This document shows, piece after piece, positions 44,762 to 54,388 of a stretch of DNA of 64,000 nucleotides; the stretch's first letter is position 1, and every line of letters begins with the position of its first letter. The DNA lies in assembly GCF_018613325.1 (NCBI RefSeq), contig NZ_JAGGQJ010000004.1, positions 372,001 to 436,000 on the forward strand, read 5' to 3'. Both the position numbers and the translations under genes were made by a program. This DNA comes from Bacillus sp. ISL-34. GTDB taxonomy: Bacteria > Bacillota > Bacilli > Bacillales > DSM-1321. Below the pieces are notes generated by a model. That model worked only from the letters and a program-made list of their open reading frames with translations. It had not been told where the DNA came from and did no database searches.

Positions 44762-45085
44762 GAAAATTTCCTCCTTCATTATATCCAGGTGCAATATGCT
44801 AATATTAGTATATATAAGATTATTCGGAATTAAATTACACTTTTATAGCCGTTTTTTAGATAATTTTTTAAATAATGTTAATAAAGGGAAAATGTTGGTG
44901 AATAATGATAAATGACAAAAGACGTTAAGGGAAAATACTTTTCTTCCATAATATCTTTTGACTGATTCTTTTCTTGGAAAGAATGGAAATTATCATTTTC
45001 CAGGGCAAAAATTTGTTTCTAAATGGAATAGTCGATATACTATGGAAACAACTCCATTATTAATGGATATGAGAGGAGAGATAGT
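44762..45085. other. AT-rich intergenic region with DUF1292 promoter
   Basis: A region of about 320 bases between divergent genes. TTGTTT (45013) and TATACT (45036), 17 bases apart, form the likely promoter of the DUF1292 gene. Nothing else identified. Confidence 0.55.
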
Positions 45086-45355
45086 ATGGGAAAAATACGT
45101 GAAGGTGAAATTTTCACCCTTACTGATGACAGTGATGAAGGCCATGAAGTTGAGGTTTTAGGATCATTGGATGTAGAAGGTACGGAATATGTTGCAGTAG
45201 GTTTGCTTGAAGATATTGAAGAGGATACAGAGGAAGATATCGATATTTTCTTTTTCAGGGTCGAAGGCGAAGGTGAGCTGCTCGATATCGAATCGGACGA
45301 AGAGTTCGAAAAGGTATCAAAGGCGTTTGAAGCGGCATTTGAAGCGAAAGAATGA
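45086..45355 (+). CDS. DUF1292 protein (YrzB-like)
   Basis: An 89-residue, very acidic protein with the DUF1292 pattern (GEIFTLTDDSDEGHEVEVLG, then EYVAVGL, IFFFRVEGEG, DIESDEEFEKVSKAFE). Function unknown; a paralogue, YrzB, lies near the ruvX gene in Bacillus. Ribosome binding site GAGAGGAGAG, own terminator. Confidence 0.85.
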   Translation: MGKIREGEIFTLTDDSDEGHEVEVLGSLDVEGTEYVAVGLLEDIEEDTEEDIDIFFFRVEGEGELLDIESDEEFEKVSKAFEAAFEAKE

Positions 45356-45367
45356 CAAGATAAAAGA

Positions 45368-45394
45368 CGGCACAATGTGTGCCGCCTTTTTTAT
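45368..45394 (+). terminator. Terminator of the DUF1292 gene
   Basis: Perfect 7 bp stem (cggcaca/tgtgccg) followed by T-run. Confidence 0.8.
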
Positions 45395-45406
45395 ATGTAT
45401 AAAGAA

Positions 45407-45466
45407 AGTATTGGCCCCGCCTTCGCCAAATACCATGATAGCCACGCGTGCTATCCAGCCTTACTT
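45407..45466 (+). repeat. 60 bp dispersed repeat, copy 2
   Basis: AGTATTGGCCCCGCCTTCGCC through CTATCCAGCCTTACTT, same orientation as 34740-34798. It also contains a near-palindromic GATAGCCACGCGTGCTATC. Confidence 0.75.
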
Positions 45467-45577
45467 AAGTATAGGGTTGTATTATTGAATGGACGTGTAC
45501 TCCGTATGAAGATTTTATTAAAAAACGGAGGTTTTTTCCATATCCAAGGCATAGGATAAAAAAGTGGAGGTGATGGG

Positions 45578-46006
45578 ATGGCCGTTGTAAAGCACACTGA
45601 TGCCGATATTGCCTTATTGGCAAGATTGCTTAGAGCGGAAGGCGAGGGCGAAGGTGATCAGGGCATGTTGATGATCGGTAATGTAGGGATCAACCGGATT
45701 AGGTCGAATTGTTCCGATTTCAAAGGGTTGAGGACGATTCCAGACATGATTTATCAGGAGCATGCCTTTGAAGCTGTACAAAAGGGGTATTTTTATCAGC
45801 GAGCAAGGGATAGGGAAAAAAGGCTTGCACGACGCAGTGTGAATGGTGAAAGGATATGGCCCTCGAAATTTAGCCTATGGTACTTCAGGCCACCGGGAGA
45901 TTGTCCGGCAACATGGTATAATCAGCCACTGGTTGGGCGTTTCAAGCTTCATTGCTTTTATGAACCAACTGGTGCAGAATGTCCAAATATTTATAATACA
46001 TTTTAA
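45578..46006 (+). CDS. cwlJ: Spore cortex-lytic enzyme CwlJ
   Basis: A 142-residue cell wall hydrolase identical in length and very similar in sequence to B. subtilis CwlJ: LLARLLRAEGEGEGDQGMLM with the catalytic Glu, GNVGINRIRSNCSDFKGLRT, and FSLWYFRPPGDCPATWYNQP. It degrades spore cortex in germination and normally needs GerQ in the coat; gerQ is not adjacent here. GGAGGTGATGGG lies before the ATG. Expected sigma-E control was not verified. Confidence 0.95.
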   Translation: MAVVKHTDADIALLARLLRAEGEGEGDQGMLMIGNVGINRIRSNCSDFKGLRTIPDMIYQEHAFEAVQKGYFYQRARDREKRLARRSVNGERIWPSKFSLWYFRPPGDCPATWYNQPLVGRFKLHCFYEPTGAECPNIYNTF

Positions 46007-46153
46007 GGAAGCGGCTGAACCTTATGGAGGTTTGGCTTCTTTGTGCATCAATCCTTAACCTGGAAAAATCGTATGATAAAACTGGCAAATGATTTACTGA
46101 TACTGTAAAATTGAGACTGTAAATTTCCGGATAAGAAAGGAATAAAAAAATTG

Positions 46154-47623
46154 ATGAGTAAAAGGCTTATTAATTATGGACAAGGGCAAATGGGAGAACA
46201 GCCGGAGGATAATACCGAGAAACTTAAGTCTTTCATGGAGAACAACCCGGACGCGATTTCCATTGTTGATCTGGAAGGAAAGACCCTTCAAGTGAATGCA
46301 GCTTTTGAAGAGTTTTTCGGTTGGACGAATGAAGAGCTCATTGGCATGCCGTTTCCAATTATTCCAGAATTCTTGAAGGAGTCAGTCAATGAATTACATG
46401 ACCAGATTAAGGCAGGGGTTCAGAAGAAAGGCTTTGAAACGGTCAGGCTAAAGAAGAACGGCCAGTTAATCGATGTAAGCATCTCCCTGTTCAATATCCG
46501 GGATAATGAAAATGAGCCGTGCGCACTGGTTTTCGTTTATCGGGATATCACGAATCAAAAACTTGCTGAAGCTGCCTTGAAGGAAAGTGAACAAAGGTAT
46601 CGCAGTATAGTCGAGATGTCACCTGAAGCGATTTTTGTACATCGCAATGGGATCATCGAGTATATGAATCCCATGGGGGCAAAAATGCTTGGGATGGATA
46701 GTGTGGAAGATATTATCGGTAAATCGGTTTTTCAGTTCGTTCACCTGGATTCCCGGGAAAGTGTACAAAAAAGAATCGATATCATGAGGGATGATCATCA
46801 GGCAGTTGGTTTACTGGAACAAAAGTTCATTCGACTTGACGGACAAGTATTTTATGGAGAAACACTCGGTCTTCCGATTATATATAAAGGTCAACCGGCC
46901 ATACAGGTATTTTGCAGGGATATTACGGAGCGTAAAAAGACCGAAGAACTGCTCTGTAAATCCAATATGTTATCGGCGGTAGGACAGATGGCTGCGGGCA
47001 TCGCACATGAAATAAGAAATCCATTAACTACGGTCAAAGGTTTTTTACAATTATTAAGGGAAGACCCTGAGCAAAAGGACTATCTTGAAATGATGGTAAG
47101 TGAAGTAGAAAAAATCGAAACCCTGGCCAATGAGTTTTTAAGTTTAGCAGAGCCTGAAGCGAAGGTTTGTGAATTCATTCAGCTTAACGATATATTGGAT
47201 AGTGTGATTACATTAGCCGAGTTTCAAGCGATATTGAATGATGTTGAAATCATCAAGGAATATAATCCAGATTCGGCGGCATCTGTCTTTGGCGAACCGA
47301 ATCAGTTAAAACAAGTATTCACGAATGTGGTCAATAATGCGATAGAAGCCATGCCGAATGGCGGCAAACTTCATATACAATTAAACCATGAAGGGGACTC
47401 TGCAATGATCCGATTCATAGATCAAGGCTGCGGAATCTCAAATGAGCGCATGAAGCATCTAGGGCAGCCTTTTTATAGCACCTCTGAAAAAGGAACGGGA
47501 TTTGGGCTCACGGTCAGTACTAAAATCATCCATGAGCATAATGGGGAAATTCATTTCAGCAGCGAAGTGGGAGAAGGGACGATTGTAGATATCAGTCTCC
47601 CTATCAATGAAAGTTCACAATGA
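46154..47623 (+). CDS. PAS-PAS sensor histidine kinase (sporulation kinase-like)
   Basis: A 489-residue soluble kinase. Two PAS domains (about 25-140 and 148-265), a HisKA dimerisation domain with phospho-His in AHEIRNPLTTVKGFLQLL near residue 285, and a HATPase domain with NNAIEAMPNGG (N box), DQGCGIS (G1) and GTGFGLTVS (G2). The layout without membrane segments is that of KinA/KinE-type kinases of the sporulation phosphorelay. No response regulator gene is adjacent, which supports an orphan phosphorelay kinase. TTG at 46151 next to the chosen ATG is an alternative start. Confidence 0.9.
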   Translation: MSKRLINYGQGQMGEQPEDNTEKLKSFMENNPDAISIVDLEGKTLQVNAAFEEFFGWTNEELIGMPFPIIPEFLKESVNELHDQIKAGVQKKGFETVRLKKNGQLIDVSISLFNIRDNENEPCALVFVYRDITNQKLAEAALKESEQRYRSIVEMSPEAIFVHRNGIIEYMNPMGAKMLGMDSVEDIIGKSVFQFVHLDSRESVQKRIDIMRDDHQAVGLLEQKFIRLDGQVFYGETLGLPIIYKGQPAIQVFCRDITERKKTEELLCKSNMLSAVGQMAAGIAHEIRNPLTTVKGFLQLLREDPEQKDYLEMMVSEVEKIETLANEFLSLAEPEAKVCEFIQLNDILDSVITLAEFQAILNDVEIIKEYNPDSAASVFGEPNQLKQVFTNVVNNAIEAMPNGGKLHIQLNHEGDSAMIRFIDQGCGISNERMKHLGQPFYSTSEKGTGFGLTVSTKIIHEHNGEIHFSSEVGEGTIVDISLPINESSQ

Positions 47624-47657
47624 AAAGTGACGAGAAGCCATGCTCTCGTCACTTTTT
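47624..47657. terminator. Bidirectional terminator
   Basis: A 13 bp stem (aaaagtgacgaga/tctcgtcactttt) between convergent kinase and oxidoreductase genes. Confidence 0.88.
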
Positions 47658-47660
47658 GGT

Positions 47661-48653
47661 TTATAGCTTTACGATCGTTCTGCCTCTTGCTTCCCCTTTT
47701 AATAGGGTAGGAAGGACGTCAGGCAATTCTTCAAGTGTGATTTCCTGTTGAACGAGCTGTTCTAAATGCTCTAGTTTAAAGTCGGTGGCAAGGCGATGCC
47801 AAACTTTCAATCTTGTATCCATCGGGCAATTGACCGAATCGATCCCAAGTAGATTAACCCCTCTTAAGATGAAAGGAAAGACGGTGGCAGGAAGGCATGT
47901 ACCAGCTGTCAATCCACTGACCGCAACAGCTCCGCCATACTTGATTTGACTAAGGACCGATGCTAACGGTTCACCGCCGACGGGATCTATAGCCCCGCTC
48001 CACTTCTGCTTACCCAGTGCCCGCAGCTTGCCATCATATACATCTTCACGCGATACAATGGTCGCCGCACCGATTTCCTTCAAGTATCCATGTTCCGATT
48101 CTTTCCCTGTACTCGCTTCCACGGAATAGCCAAGTTTGGAAAGGATCGAGACAGCGAAGCTGCCAACCCCCCCAGTTGCACCAGTGACGAGAACGCTTCC
48201 TTGCTCAGGTTTGAGGTTATTTTCTTCCAATCGCAGAACCGATAGTGCTGCAGTGAAACCAGCCGTTCCGATGGTCATCGCCTCTTTCATTGTAAGGCCA
48301 TCAGGAAGCGGGACGATCCACTCTGCAGGAACACGGGCAAATTGACTATAGCCTCCCGATTGGGAAACACCAATCCCGTAGGAGGTCGCAATGACTTCGT
48401 CTCCTTCTTTAAAGCGGGAATCCTCAGATGAAACGACAACACCAGCCATATCAATTCCCGGAACGATCGGATAGCTGCTGACAATGTTTCCATTCGGAAT
48501 TGCTGCAAGGCTATCTTTATAGTTCACACCGGAATAATGAACACGGATGAGCACTTCGCCTTGGGGTAGATCATCAAGTGATAGTTGCTGAATGTTAACG
48601 GTGAATTGATCATCTTGCTTGTTCACGACTAATGCATCAAATTGCTGTAACAT
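47661..48653 (-). CDS. yhfP: Quinone oxidoreductase / acryloyl-CoA reductase-like, YhfP
   Basis: A 330-residue medium-chain dehydrogenase without zinc: GxGxxG-type VTGATGGVGSFAVSILSKLG near residue 152, the NYKDSLA substrate loop and the C-terminal GEARGRTIV characteristic of the YhdH/AcuI/YhfP subfamily. It should reduce an enoyl or quinone compound with NADPH; substrate unknown. Length equals B. subtilis YhfP. Start preceded by GAGGGGGAACG. Confidence 0.88.
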   Translation of the reverse strand: MLQQFDALVVNKQDDQFTVNIQQLSLDDLPQGEVLIRVHYSGVNYKDSLAAIPNGNIVSSYPIVPGIDMAGVVVSSEDSRFKEGDEVIATSYGIGVSQSGGYSQFARVPAEWIVPLPDGLTMKEAMTIGTAGFTAALSVLRLEENNLKPEQGSVLVTGATGGVGSFAVSILSKLGYSVEASTGKESEHGYLKEIGAATIVSREDVYDGKLRALGKQKWSGAIDPVGGEPLASVLSQIKYGGAVAVSGLTAGTCLPATVFPFILRGVNLLGIDSVNCPMDTRLKVWHRLATDFKLEHLEQLVQQEITLEELPDVLPTLLKGEARGRTIVKL

Positions 48654-48816
48654 GGTTCGTTCCCCCTCATAAATAATGAATCTACCCCATTATAAAAGAA
48701 AAAATATAGGAATGTATAATGATACAATTCGAAATAAGTAGCGCTCGCTTTTCTTTCTGCTTCTAAAAATGGTACTATTAGATTTGATTCAGTTCATATT
48801 AAAGGAGATGTTTTAC

Positions 48817-49257
48817 ATGGCTAAAAAAGGATACATACTTATGGAAAATGGAGAAAAAATCGAATTCGACCTTTTCCCGAACGAAGCACCGAACACAGTT
48901 GCTAACTTTGAAAACTTAGCAAACACAGGATTTTATAATGGCGTAGTCTTTCACCGTGTCATTCCTGGTTTCGTAAGCCAAGGCGGAGATCCAACAGGTA
49001 CAGGCGCAGGCGGAAGCGGCACGCAAATCAAATGTGAAACAGAAGGAAACCCTCACAAACATGAGGCAGGAAGCCTATCAATGGCACATGCCGGAAAAGA
49101 TACAGGCTCAAGCCAATTCTTTATCGTGCACGAACCACAACCGCATCTTAACGGTGTTCACACAGTATTCGGTAAAGTTACATCTGGACTAGAAACAGCC
49201 AAAGCTATGAAAAATGGCGACAAAATGGAAAAAGTCGAAGTTTTTGACGCTGAATGA
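48817..49257 (+). CDS. ppiB: Peptidyl-prolyl cis-trans isomerase B (cyclophilin)
   Basis: A 146-residue cytosolic cyclophilin that accelerates proline isomerisation in folding proteins. Signature [24 protein letters not shown] with catalytic Arg near residue 44, and SSQFFIV active-site strand. The start at 48817 has AAAGGAGATG; an earlier in-frame ATG lies before that site. A long terminator follows. Confidence 0.95.
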   Translation: MAKKGYILMENGEKIEFDLFPNEAPNTVANFENLANTGFYNGVVFHRVIPGFVSQGGDPTGTGAGGSGTQIKCETEGNPHKHEAGSLSMAHAGKDTGSSQFFIVHEPQPHLNGVHTVFGKVTSGLETAKAMKNGDKMEKVEVFDAE

Positions 49258-49265
49258 TGGAAGCG

Positions 49266-49298
49266 AAAAGAGGGGGCATTATGCTCCCTCTTTTTTTT
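49266..49298 (+). terminator. Terminator of ppiB
   Basis: Stem aaaagagggggca/tgctccctcttt followed by T-run. Confidence 0.88.
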
Positions 49299-49332
49299 GC
49301 ACTGTTCATGAGAAAACAGGGGAAATATAGAG

Positions 49333-50271
49333 TCATTTTGGTGTAATGCTTTCAGTGAAACGATATTTGACCTCTGTCAAGGTTTCTGAAATATCCCATA
49401 ATCTTTTTGAAGTTTCTTCATTATATAAGGTATTGATGATATCGTCTTTTCTAGGAAAGCCTTTTCTGCTCTTCTTTCCATCGGGTCCGATATACTCCCC
49501 GCCTGTTAAGGTAGGTTCGGTTGCGGCATAAAGGGTAGGCAATGCTCCCATACTTGCCGGCTGGGTGATGGTTTTCGAAAGAAAATGCACGAATCTATTT
49601 ATGGGTTTGCCAGATCCGCGTGACATGAGATTAGTATGGGAAAGGCCCGGATGACAGGCAACACTGATCTGGCTTGCACCATGCTGGTTGAATTTGTTCT
49701 GCAATTCGCGGGCGAAGAGTAGATTGGCCAGCTTGCTTTGCCCATAGTATCTCATTGGTTTATAACCGTTTTCACCATTTAGGTTTTCGAAGTCTATATA
49801 TCCATTGATGGCGGCCAAGCTGCTCAATGTGACCACACGCGATTTTGGCGTAGAAAGGATTCGCGGAAGAAGGAGACCTGTCAAAGCAAAATGACCGAGA
49901 TGATTGCTGCCGAATTGCAGCTCGAAACCATCCTTCGTCTTACTGTATGGCGGAATCATCACACCTGCATTATTGATGAGGACGGAGAGTGAGTCATAGT
50001 TTTCCTTAAAGGAATCAGCAAAATGCCGAACGTTGCTTAAATCACTTAAATCCAGCTGCATCACGCGTACATTCGCCATAGGGTGGACCGATAAGATTCT
50101 ATCGACCGCCTTCTCACCCTTTGAAGCATTCCGGACAGCAAGGATGAGCTCTGCCCCCTTACCGGCCAGTGCGAAAGCCGTTTCGAAGCCAAGGCCACTA
50201 TTTGCACCAGTAATCACAATGGTTTGCCCTGAAACATCTGCCATTTCTTCACCATTCCACTTTTCAATCAT
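49333..50271 (-). CDS. Short-chain dehydrogenase/reductase, retinol dehydrogenase-like
   Basis: A 312-residue SDR: TGANSGLGFE cofactor loop near residue 22, NNAG at about 100, catalytic Ser in LSSLAAI and the YxxxK motif as YYGQSKLANLLFA. The pattern matches bacterial homologues of retinol/WW-domain oxidoreductases; substrate unknown. I chose the ATG at 50271 (after GGAAAGGTG) over the one at 50307. It stands alone and reads toward ppiB. Confidence 0.87.
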   Translation of the reverse strand: MIEKWNGEEMADVSGQTIVITGANSGLGFETAFALAGKGAELILAVRNASKGEKAVDRILSVHPMANVRVMQLDLSDLSNVRHFADSFKENYDSLSVLINNAGVMIPPYSKTKDGFELQFGSNHLGHFALTGLLLPRILSTPKSRVVTLSSLAAINGYIDFENLNGENGYKPMRYYGQSKLANLLFARELQNKFNQHGASQISVACHPGLSHTNLMSRGSGKPINRFVHFLSKTITQPASMGALPTLYAATEPTLTGGEYIGPDGKKSRKGFPRKDDIINTLYNEETSKRLWDISETLTEVKYRFTESITPK

Positions 50272-50394
50272 CCAACCACACCTTTCCACACAGTCTATAC
50301 CTATCATATACCCAAATAATTCCTATATGTCACATCTGTGGCGGGAACAAAGTGCTGTATCTTATTTTTTTCTGCTGTAACCGGGATTTTTTAA

Positions 50395-51165
50395 TTAGCC
50401 GCCCATTACGTAATCCATTATATTTTTCATGATAAGGATGACGGTTACTATGATAAATAATACCCTTACATATGCCACTCCCTTCTTAATGGCGAATTTA
50501 GAACCGGCCAATGCTCCTGCTATCATGGAGATCCCCATCGGTATTCCATAGGAAAAGTTGACGGTATCAAGGAATATGAACATGATCAAAGCTGCCAGAT
50601 TACTTCCGAAGTTCAAGAATTTTGCATTTCCTGCAGAGTGCAAAAAATCAAAGCCAATCATTAAAAAGGCAAACAAAATGAAAGAACCCGTTCCAGCGCC
50701 CAAAAATCCGTCATAAAAACCAATGGCAAATATAATGAACGTAAATAGTGCAGCCTTTTGCCATGTGAGTTTATGGTAAGTCGATTTCTGTCCCCAGTCC
50801 TTTTTAAAAAAGGTATAAATGGCAATAGCTATTAATAGAACCAAGATCAGAGGCTTTAATAATTCAGGTGAGACGAAGTTGACAACCCAAGCCCCTAGCA
50901 GGGAACCTATGAAAATCAGTGGAAAAAGTTTGGAAACCAATCGAAAATCAACCTTACCTGAGCGAATGAAGGCAATGGTACTTGTTAAAGACCCCATGGA
51001 ACTTGCTAACTTATTCGTTGCGATCGCTTGAGAAGGGGGAAGTCCCGAAAATAATAAAGCGGGGATGGAAATCAGGCCTCCGCCGCCGACCACAGAATCA
51101 ATGAATGCTGCTAAAAACCCGAAAAACATCAGCAGCAAGAGCGTTGAAATTTGTATATCCTCCAT
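50395..51165 (-). CDS. TauE/SafE family sulfite/anion exporter (TSUP)
   Basis: A 256-residue membrane protein with about eight helices and the family duplications GFLAAFIDSVVGGGGLISIPALL (near residue 15) and FYDGFLGAGTGSFILFAFLMIG (near 150). TSUP proteins move sulfur-containing anions; the specific substrate is not determinable. Start at 51165 after GGAGGCTTC; a longer frame to 51237 is rejected because the site lies inside it. Divergent from a TrmB-type regulator, which may control it. Confidence 0.87.
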   Translation of the reverse strand: MEDIQISTLLLLMFFGFLAAFIDSVVGGGGLISIPALLFSGLPPSQAIATNKLASSMGSLTSTIAFIRSGKVDFRLVSKLFPLIFIGSLLGAWVVNFVSPELLKPLILVLLIAIAIYTFFKKDWGQKSTYHKLTWQKAALFTFIIFAIGFYDGFLGAGTGSFILFAFLMIGFDFLHSAGNAKFLNFGSNLAALIMFIFLDTVNFSYGIPMGISMIAGALAGSKFAIKKGVAYVRVLFIIVTVILIMKNIMDYVMGG

Positions 51166-51378
51166 ATTAGAAGCCTCCGTAGCAATGGCATTATGGCCGA
51201 AATGCTTGCTTATGCTAGCCATAACCCAAATTATCATTAGTCACTATTTAGATAGTAACTAATAAAAGCCGTTCTGTAAATAAGAATATCAAGAGCCATC
51301 CCTTTTGAAATCGAATAGATTTCTTTAAGAGATTTGGTATGATAGGCATATAACTTACTAAAAGCACTAGGAGGTACC

Positions 51379-52161
51379 ATGCAAGATATCATTCAAAAAC
51401 TACAGTCTCTCGGGTTTAGTCAATATGAAGCAAAGGCTTATGTTTCTTTGGTTCGCCAAGGCCCAACCAGTGCCTATCAAGTAAGCAAGGAATCAGGAAT
51501 TCCCAGGGCCCGCATCTATGAAATATTAAATGGACTGCAAGAAGAAGGAATCGTCTTAAAAGAGGAAATCAATGACTCGATACAATATTCACCGTTACCA
51601 GTCGAAGTGTTTTTGGAATCGGTCCAATCAAAATGGAACGATACCTATCAATCCATCAGCCATACACTGAAACAATTCGAGAAGATAGAACCGATGTCCG
51701 ACAATCGTGTAATGACGCTTAAGGGTGAAGGGCATATCCTATCCTTTTGCCGTACTTTGATTCAAAAGGCCGAGAAAAGGGTGGTCGTTTCTCTATGGGA
51801 CGAGATGTATGGAAAACTGGAACAAGAGCTAAAAGGGATCGCCGCGCATTGCACTCTCAAGGGGATTGCATTTCAGGTTGAAAACCCGTTATCAGGTATA
51901 GATATACATCGCAAAACAAGCTATGTGGAGAATATCGGAGAAAACAAATGGTTCATCTTATCCATCGATGGCAAGGAGACGATTTACGGCCCTTCTCTTG
52001 AAACGAGGGAAACGGCGTTTTACACAGATGATCCCATTCATATCAATTTTCTCGAAAATTACATTTGGCATGATATCCTCGTTAACCGCTTGGTTAAAAA
52101 GGATGATGGAGATGCCGAGAAATGGATATCAAGTGAAAGAGACCGTTTTTTCTCCCTATAA
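51379..52161 (+). CDS. TrmB-family transcriptional regulator
   Basis: A 260-residue regulator. N-terminal winged helix (residues 5-75: LGFSQYEAKAYVSLVRQGPT then SAYQVSKESGIPRARIYEIL) followed by a PLD-like/TrmB effector domain (about 100-255). The AGGAGGTACC site is clear. It is divergent, with about 210 bases between, from the TSUP exporter, the obvious candidate target. Sugar or another effector unknown. Confidence 0.9.
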   Translation: MQDIIQKLQSLGFSQYEAKAYVSLVRQGPTSAYQVSKESGIPRARIYEILNGLQEEGIVLKEEINDSIQYSPLPVEVFLESVQSKWNDTYQSISHTLKQFEKIEPMSDNRVMTLKGEGHILSFCRTLIQKAEKRVVVSLWDEMYGKLEQELKGIAAHCTLKGIAFQVENPLSGIDIHRKTSYVENIGENKWFILSIDGKETIYGPSLETRETAFYTDDPIHINFLENYIWHDILVNRLVKKDDGDAEKWISSERDRFFSL

Positions 52162-52165
52162 TTTA

Positions 52166-52212
52166 AAAAAAGCTGATACCCCCATGTGCAGGGGGGATCA
52201 GCTTTTTATTTT
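52166..52212. terminator. Bidirectional terminator
   Basis: Stem aaaaagctgat/atcagcttttt with an inner G/C stem (ccccc/ggggg). Confidence 0.88.
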
Positions 52213-52223
52213 TTGTACCAGAA

Positions 52224-52577
52224 TCATTCGGATAGAAGGGTTTTAGGAAATCTAATGGCCGTGGGCAAGCTTGATTTATCTCGATAAGACCTGTAAGACA
52301 CAATCGTATGATTATGCGCTTGAACATCCAACTGGAGAACCTGTGTGCTTTTCATTTCCAAATAGTACGTAACGTCTTCTTTTTGTAAATGATAAAAAGA
52401 AAAAGGGATACCTAAGAGGTTTTTCCTGATTAGTTTTGTTTCAGGCTGATTGATGATGTGCTCACACAATTCCGTTATCGTAACAGAAGTTGATCCTGTA
52501 ATGGCTGTTATTTTTTCTTTTGCATAATCGACTGCATGACTGAAGGTGACGGCAATATTCTTCAAGATTCCGTTCAT
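52224..52577 (-). CDS. Hypothetical cytosolic protein
   Basis: A 117-residue protein behind AAAGGAGATGCCCCC. N-terminal half is helical (NIAVTFSHAVDYAKEKITAI), the C-terminal half alternates hydrophobic residues as in a beta domain. No signal, membrane helix or known motif. Convergent with the TrmB gene across a shared terminator. Confidence 0.65.
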   Translation of the reverse strand: MNGILKNIAVTFSHAVDYAKEKITAITGSTSVTITELCEHIINQPETKLIRKNLLGIPFSFYHLQKEDVTYYLEMKSTQVLQLDVQAHNHTIVSYRSYRDKSSLPTAIRFPKTLLSE

Positions 52578-52759
52578 GGGGGCATCTCCTTTTAATTAGG
52601 CTATGTTTGTAGTATGGTACGTGGCTAATGCTTTATGCAAAAAAATCCGCAATGATGATATAGAATTGTCACTTTATGAACATGATTAAGAAGTGTGCTG
52701 CGTAATCAATAAAAGGGCAATTAAGGAAGGACAGAGAAAATGTCATTGAAGGTCAAAGC

Positions 52760-53986
52760 ATGAAGAATAAAAATATATATTGGGGTCTGCTTTTCATCAC
52801 AATCCTCGCTTTTACAGTTGTGTTCATTCAGTTGAATATGGATGTGAATTCCAGAGCGGAAAAAGGGAAAGATGCCGAGGCGGAAAAAATAGAAAAATTG
52901 CTGAAAAAAATGACGCTTGAGGAAAAAATCGGACAGCTTATGATGGTAGGTTTCAAAGGAACTGAAAAGGGCAGTGAAATTACGGAGCTTATCGAACAAA
53001 AACATATAGGGGGCGTCATTTATTTTGACCGCAATATGAAATCACCTAAACAAGTGGCTAGGTTATCCAATTCGCTACAGCAAACGGCCGATCAAAGTAC
53101 CCATTCGCTTCCGTTGATGGTGGCCATCGACCAGGAAGGCGGGGAGATCATTCGGATGAAGGAACGGGTATCGCCGCTCCCTGCACAACAGGACCTTGGA
53201 AATAATGCATCTGTTGAAGACATGTATAATGTGGCCAAATTGAATGGGACAGAACTGGGCTCCATGGGGATTAACATCAATTTCGCCCCTGTTCTTGATC
53301 TATCGAAAACGGATAGGCGTTCATTGGGACAAGATCCGGAAAAGGTCTATCAATATGGAAAGAAAGCCATTCAAGGCTTGAACGATGTATCGATAACCGG
53401 TGCATTGAAGCACTTTCCTGGAAACGGACGCAGCGAAATCGATCCGCATGTCGAAACATCTTCCGTGGAGGCAAACCAACTTGATCTGGAAAATTCGGAT
53501 ATTTATCCTTTCAAGCAAATCATAAGTGAACTGGATAACCACAAGTTTTTCGTGATGGTGACCCACATTAAATATCCAGCCTATGATAAAGAAAAACCAG
53601 CAAGCCTTTCTAAAATCATCATAGAAGACCTGCTTCGGGGGAAACTTAAATATGAAGGACTTGTCGTCACCGACGATTTGGAAATGGGAGCTGTGAACAA
53701 GTATTTCTCCTATGAAGAGATGGGGAAGCAGGCCATCCTCGCAGGAGCTGATTTATTGCTTGTCTGTCATGAATATGCCCATGAGCTTGAGGTATATAAC
53801 GGATTACTGCAAGCAGTAAAAGCAGGGGAAGTTCCAATGGATAGAATTAACGAGTCAGTGAAAAGAGTGTTGACATATAAACTTTATAATATGAAGCAAA
53901 CGAAAGCTGACCCGGATCAAGCTGAAAAAGTCGTGAAAAATCCCGAGAGCATAAAGTATATCGAAAGTTTGAATGTGGATAAATAA
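52760..53986 (+). CDS. nagZ: Glycoside hydrolase family 3 beta-N-acetylhexosaminidase (NagZ type)
   Basis: A 408-residue GH3 enzyme with an N-terminal membrane helix/signal (about 7-24), thus outside the membrane. NagZ signatures: AIDQEGG near residue 122, KHFPGNGRSEIDPH with the catalytic His loop near 218, and VTDDLEMGA with nucleophile Asp near 305. It should remove GlcNAc from muropeptides in wall turnover. It lacks the C-terminal domain of B. subtilis NagZ (642 residues). Start behind GAAGGTC. Confidence 0.88.
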   Translation: MKNKNIYWGLLFITILAFTVVFIQLNMDVNSRAEKGKDAEAEKIEKLLKKMTLEEKIGQLMMVGFKGTEKGSEITELIEQKHIGGVIYFDRNMKSPKQVARLSNSLQQTADQSTHSLPLMVAIDQEGGEIIRMKERVSPLPAQQDLGNNASVEDMYNVAKLNGTELGSMGININFAPVLDLSKTDRRSLGQDPEKVYQYGKKAIQGLNDVSITGALKHFPGNGRSEIDPHVETSSVEANQLDLENSDIYPFKQIISELDNHKFFVMVTHIKYPAYDKEKPASLSKIIIEDLLRGKLKYEGLVVTDDLEMGAVNKYFSYEEMGKQAILAGADLLLVCHEYAHELEVYNGLLQAVKAGEVPMDRINESVKRVLTYKLYNMKQTKADPDQAEKVVKNPESIKYIESLNVDK

Positions 53987-54076
53987 GAGCGAACACACTC
54001 TCTCAAAAGTATGGATTTGTTTAATTCCCCCCATAGAGGGAATACTAAATAGACTAACTTGAAGGAGGAAACTAAC

Positions 54077-54265
54077 ATGCCATCAAACAAAATGCTTGGA
54101 ACCGTCCTGATAGGAGCTGCCGCATTTTTAATGCGCAATAAGAAAACCCGTGAAAAAACGATGAGTCAAATAAGATCCCTAGCCACACCGGAAGCGATTG
54201 ATAAGGTTAAGAGCCAATTCCAATCAATAACAAAAACAAAATCAAGTAACCCATCCGTACGTTAA
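54077..54265 (+). CDS. Small basic hypothetical protein
   Basis: A 62-residue protein: short hydrophobic segment (MLGTVLIGAAAFLMRN) then a basic helical tail (KKTREKTMSQIRSLA, KVKSQFQSITKTKSS). Strong GAAGGAGG site supports expression; an in-frame ATG 18 bases upstream precedes this site. Resembles membrane-associated small proteins such as YtxH/DUF3918-like ones, but I cannot assign a family. Confidence 0.7.
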   Translation: MPSNKMLGTVLIGAAAFLMRNKKTREKTMSQIRSLATPEAIDKVKSQFQSITKTKSSNPSVR

Positions 54266-54271
54266 GGTGAA

Positions 54272-54306
54272 GAGACCCCATTAAGTTGTTCTTAAATGGG
54301 GCTTTT
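54272..54306 (+). terminator. Terminator of the small basic protein gene
   Basis: Stem accccattaag/cttaaatggggc, T-rich tail. Confidence 0.82.
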
Positions 54307-54321
54307 TATTTCATTAGAAAG

Positions 54322-54382
54322 GAAAAGCACTTGTATCTTTCGAAGACCATGGATAGGTATTCAAAAGTACAAGTGCTTTTAT
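54322..54382 (-). terminator. Terminator of the SET gene
   Basis: Stem aaaagcacttgta/tacaagtgctttt, long loop; U-run on the minus strand. Confidence 0.75.
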
Positions 54383-54388
54383 GAATGA

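Noticed and set aside
45377..45559. Short frames over the 60 bp repeat
   Set aside because: They begin inside the preceding gene's terminator and have no ribosome binding site.
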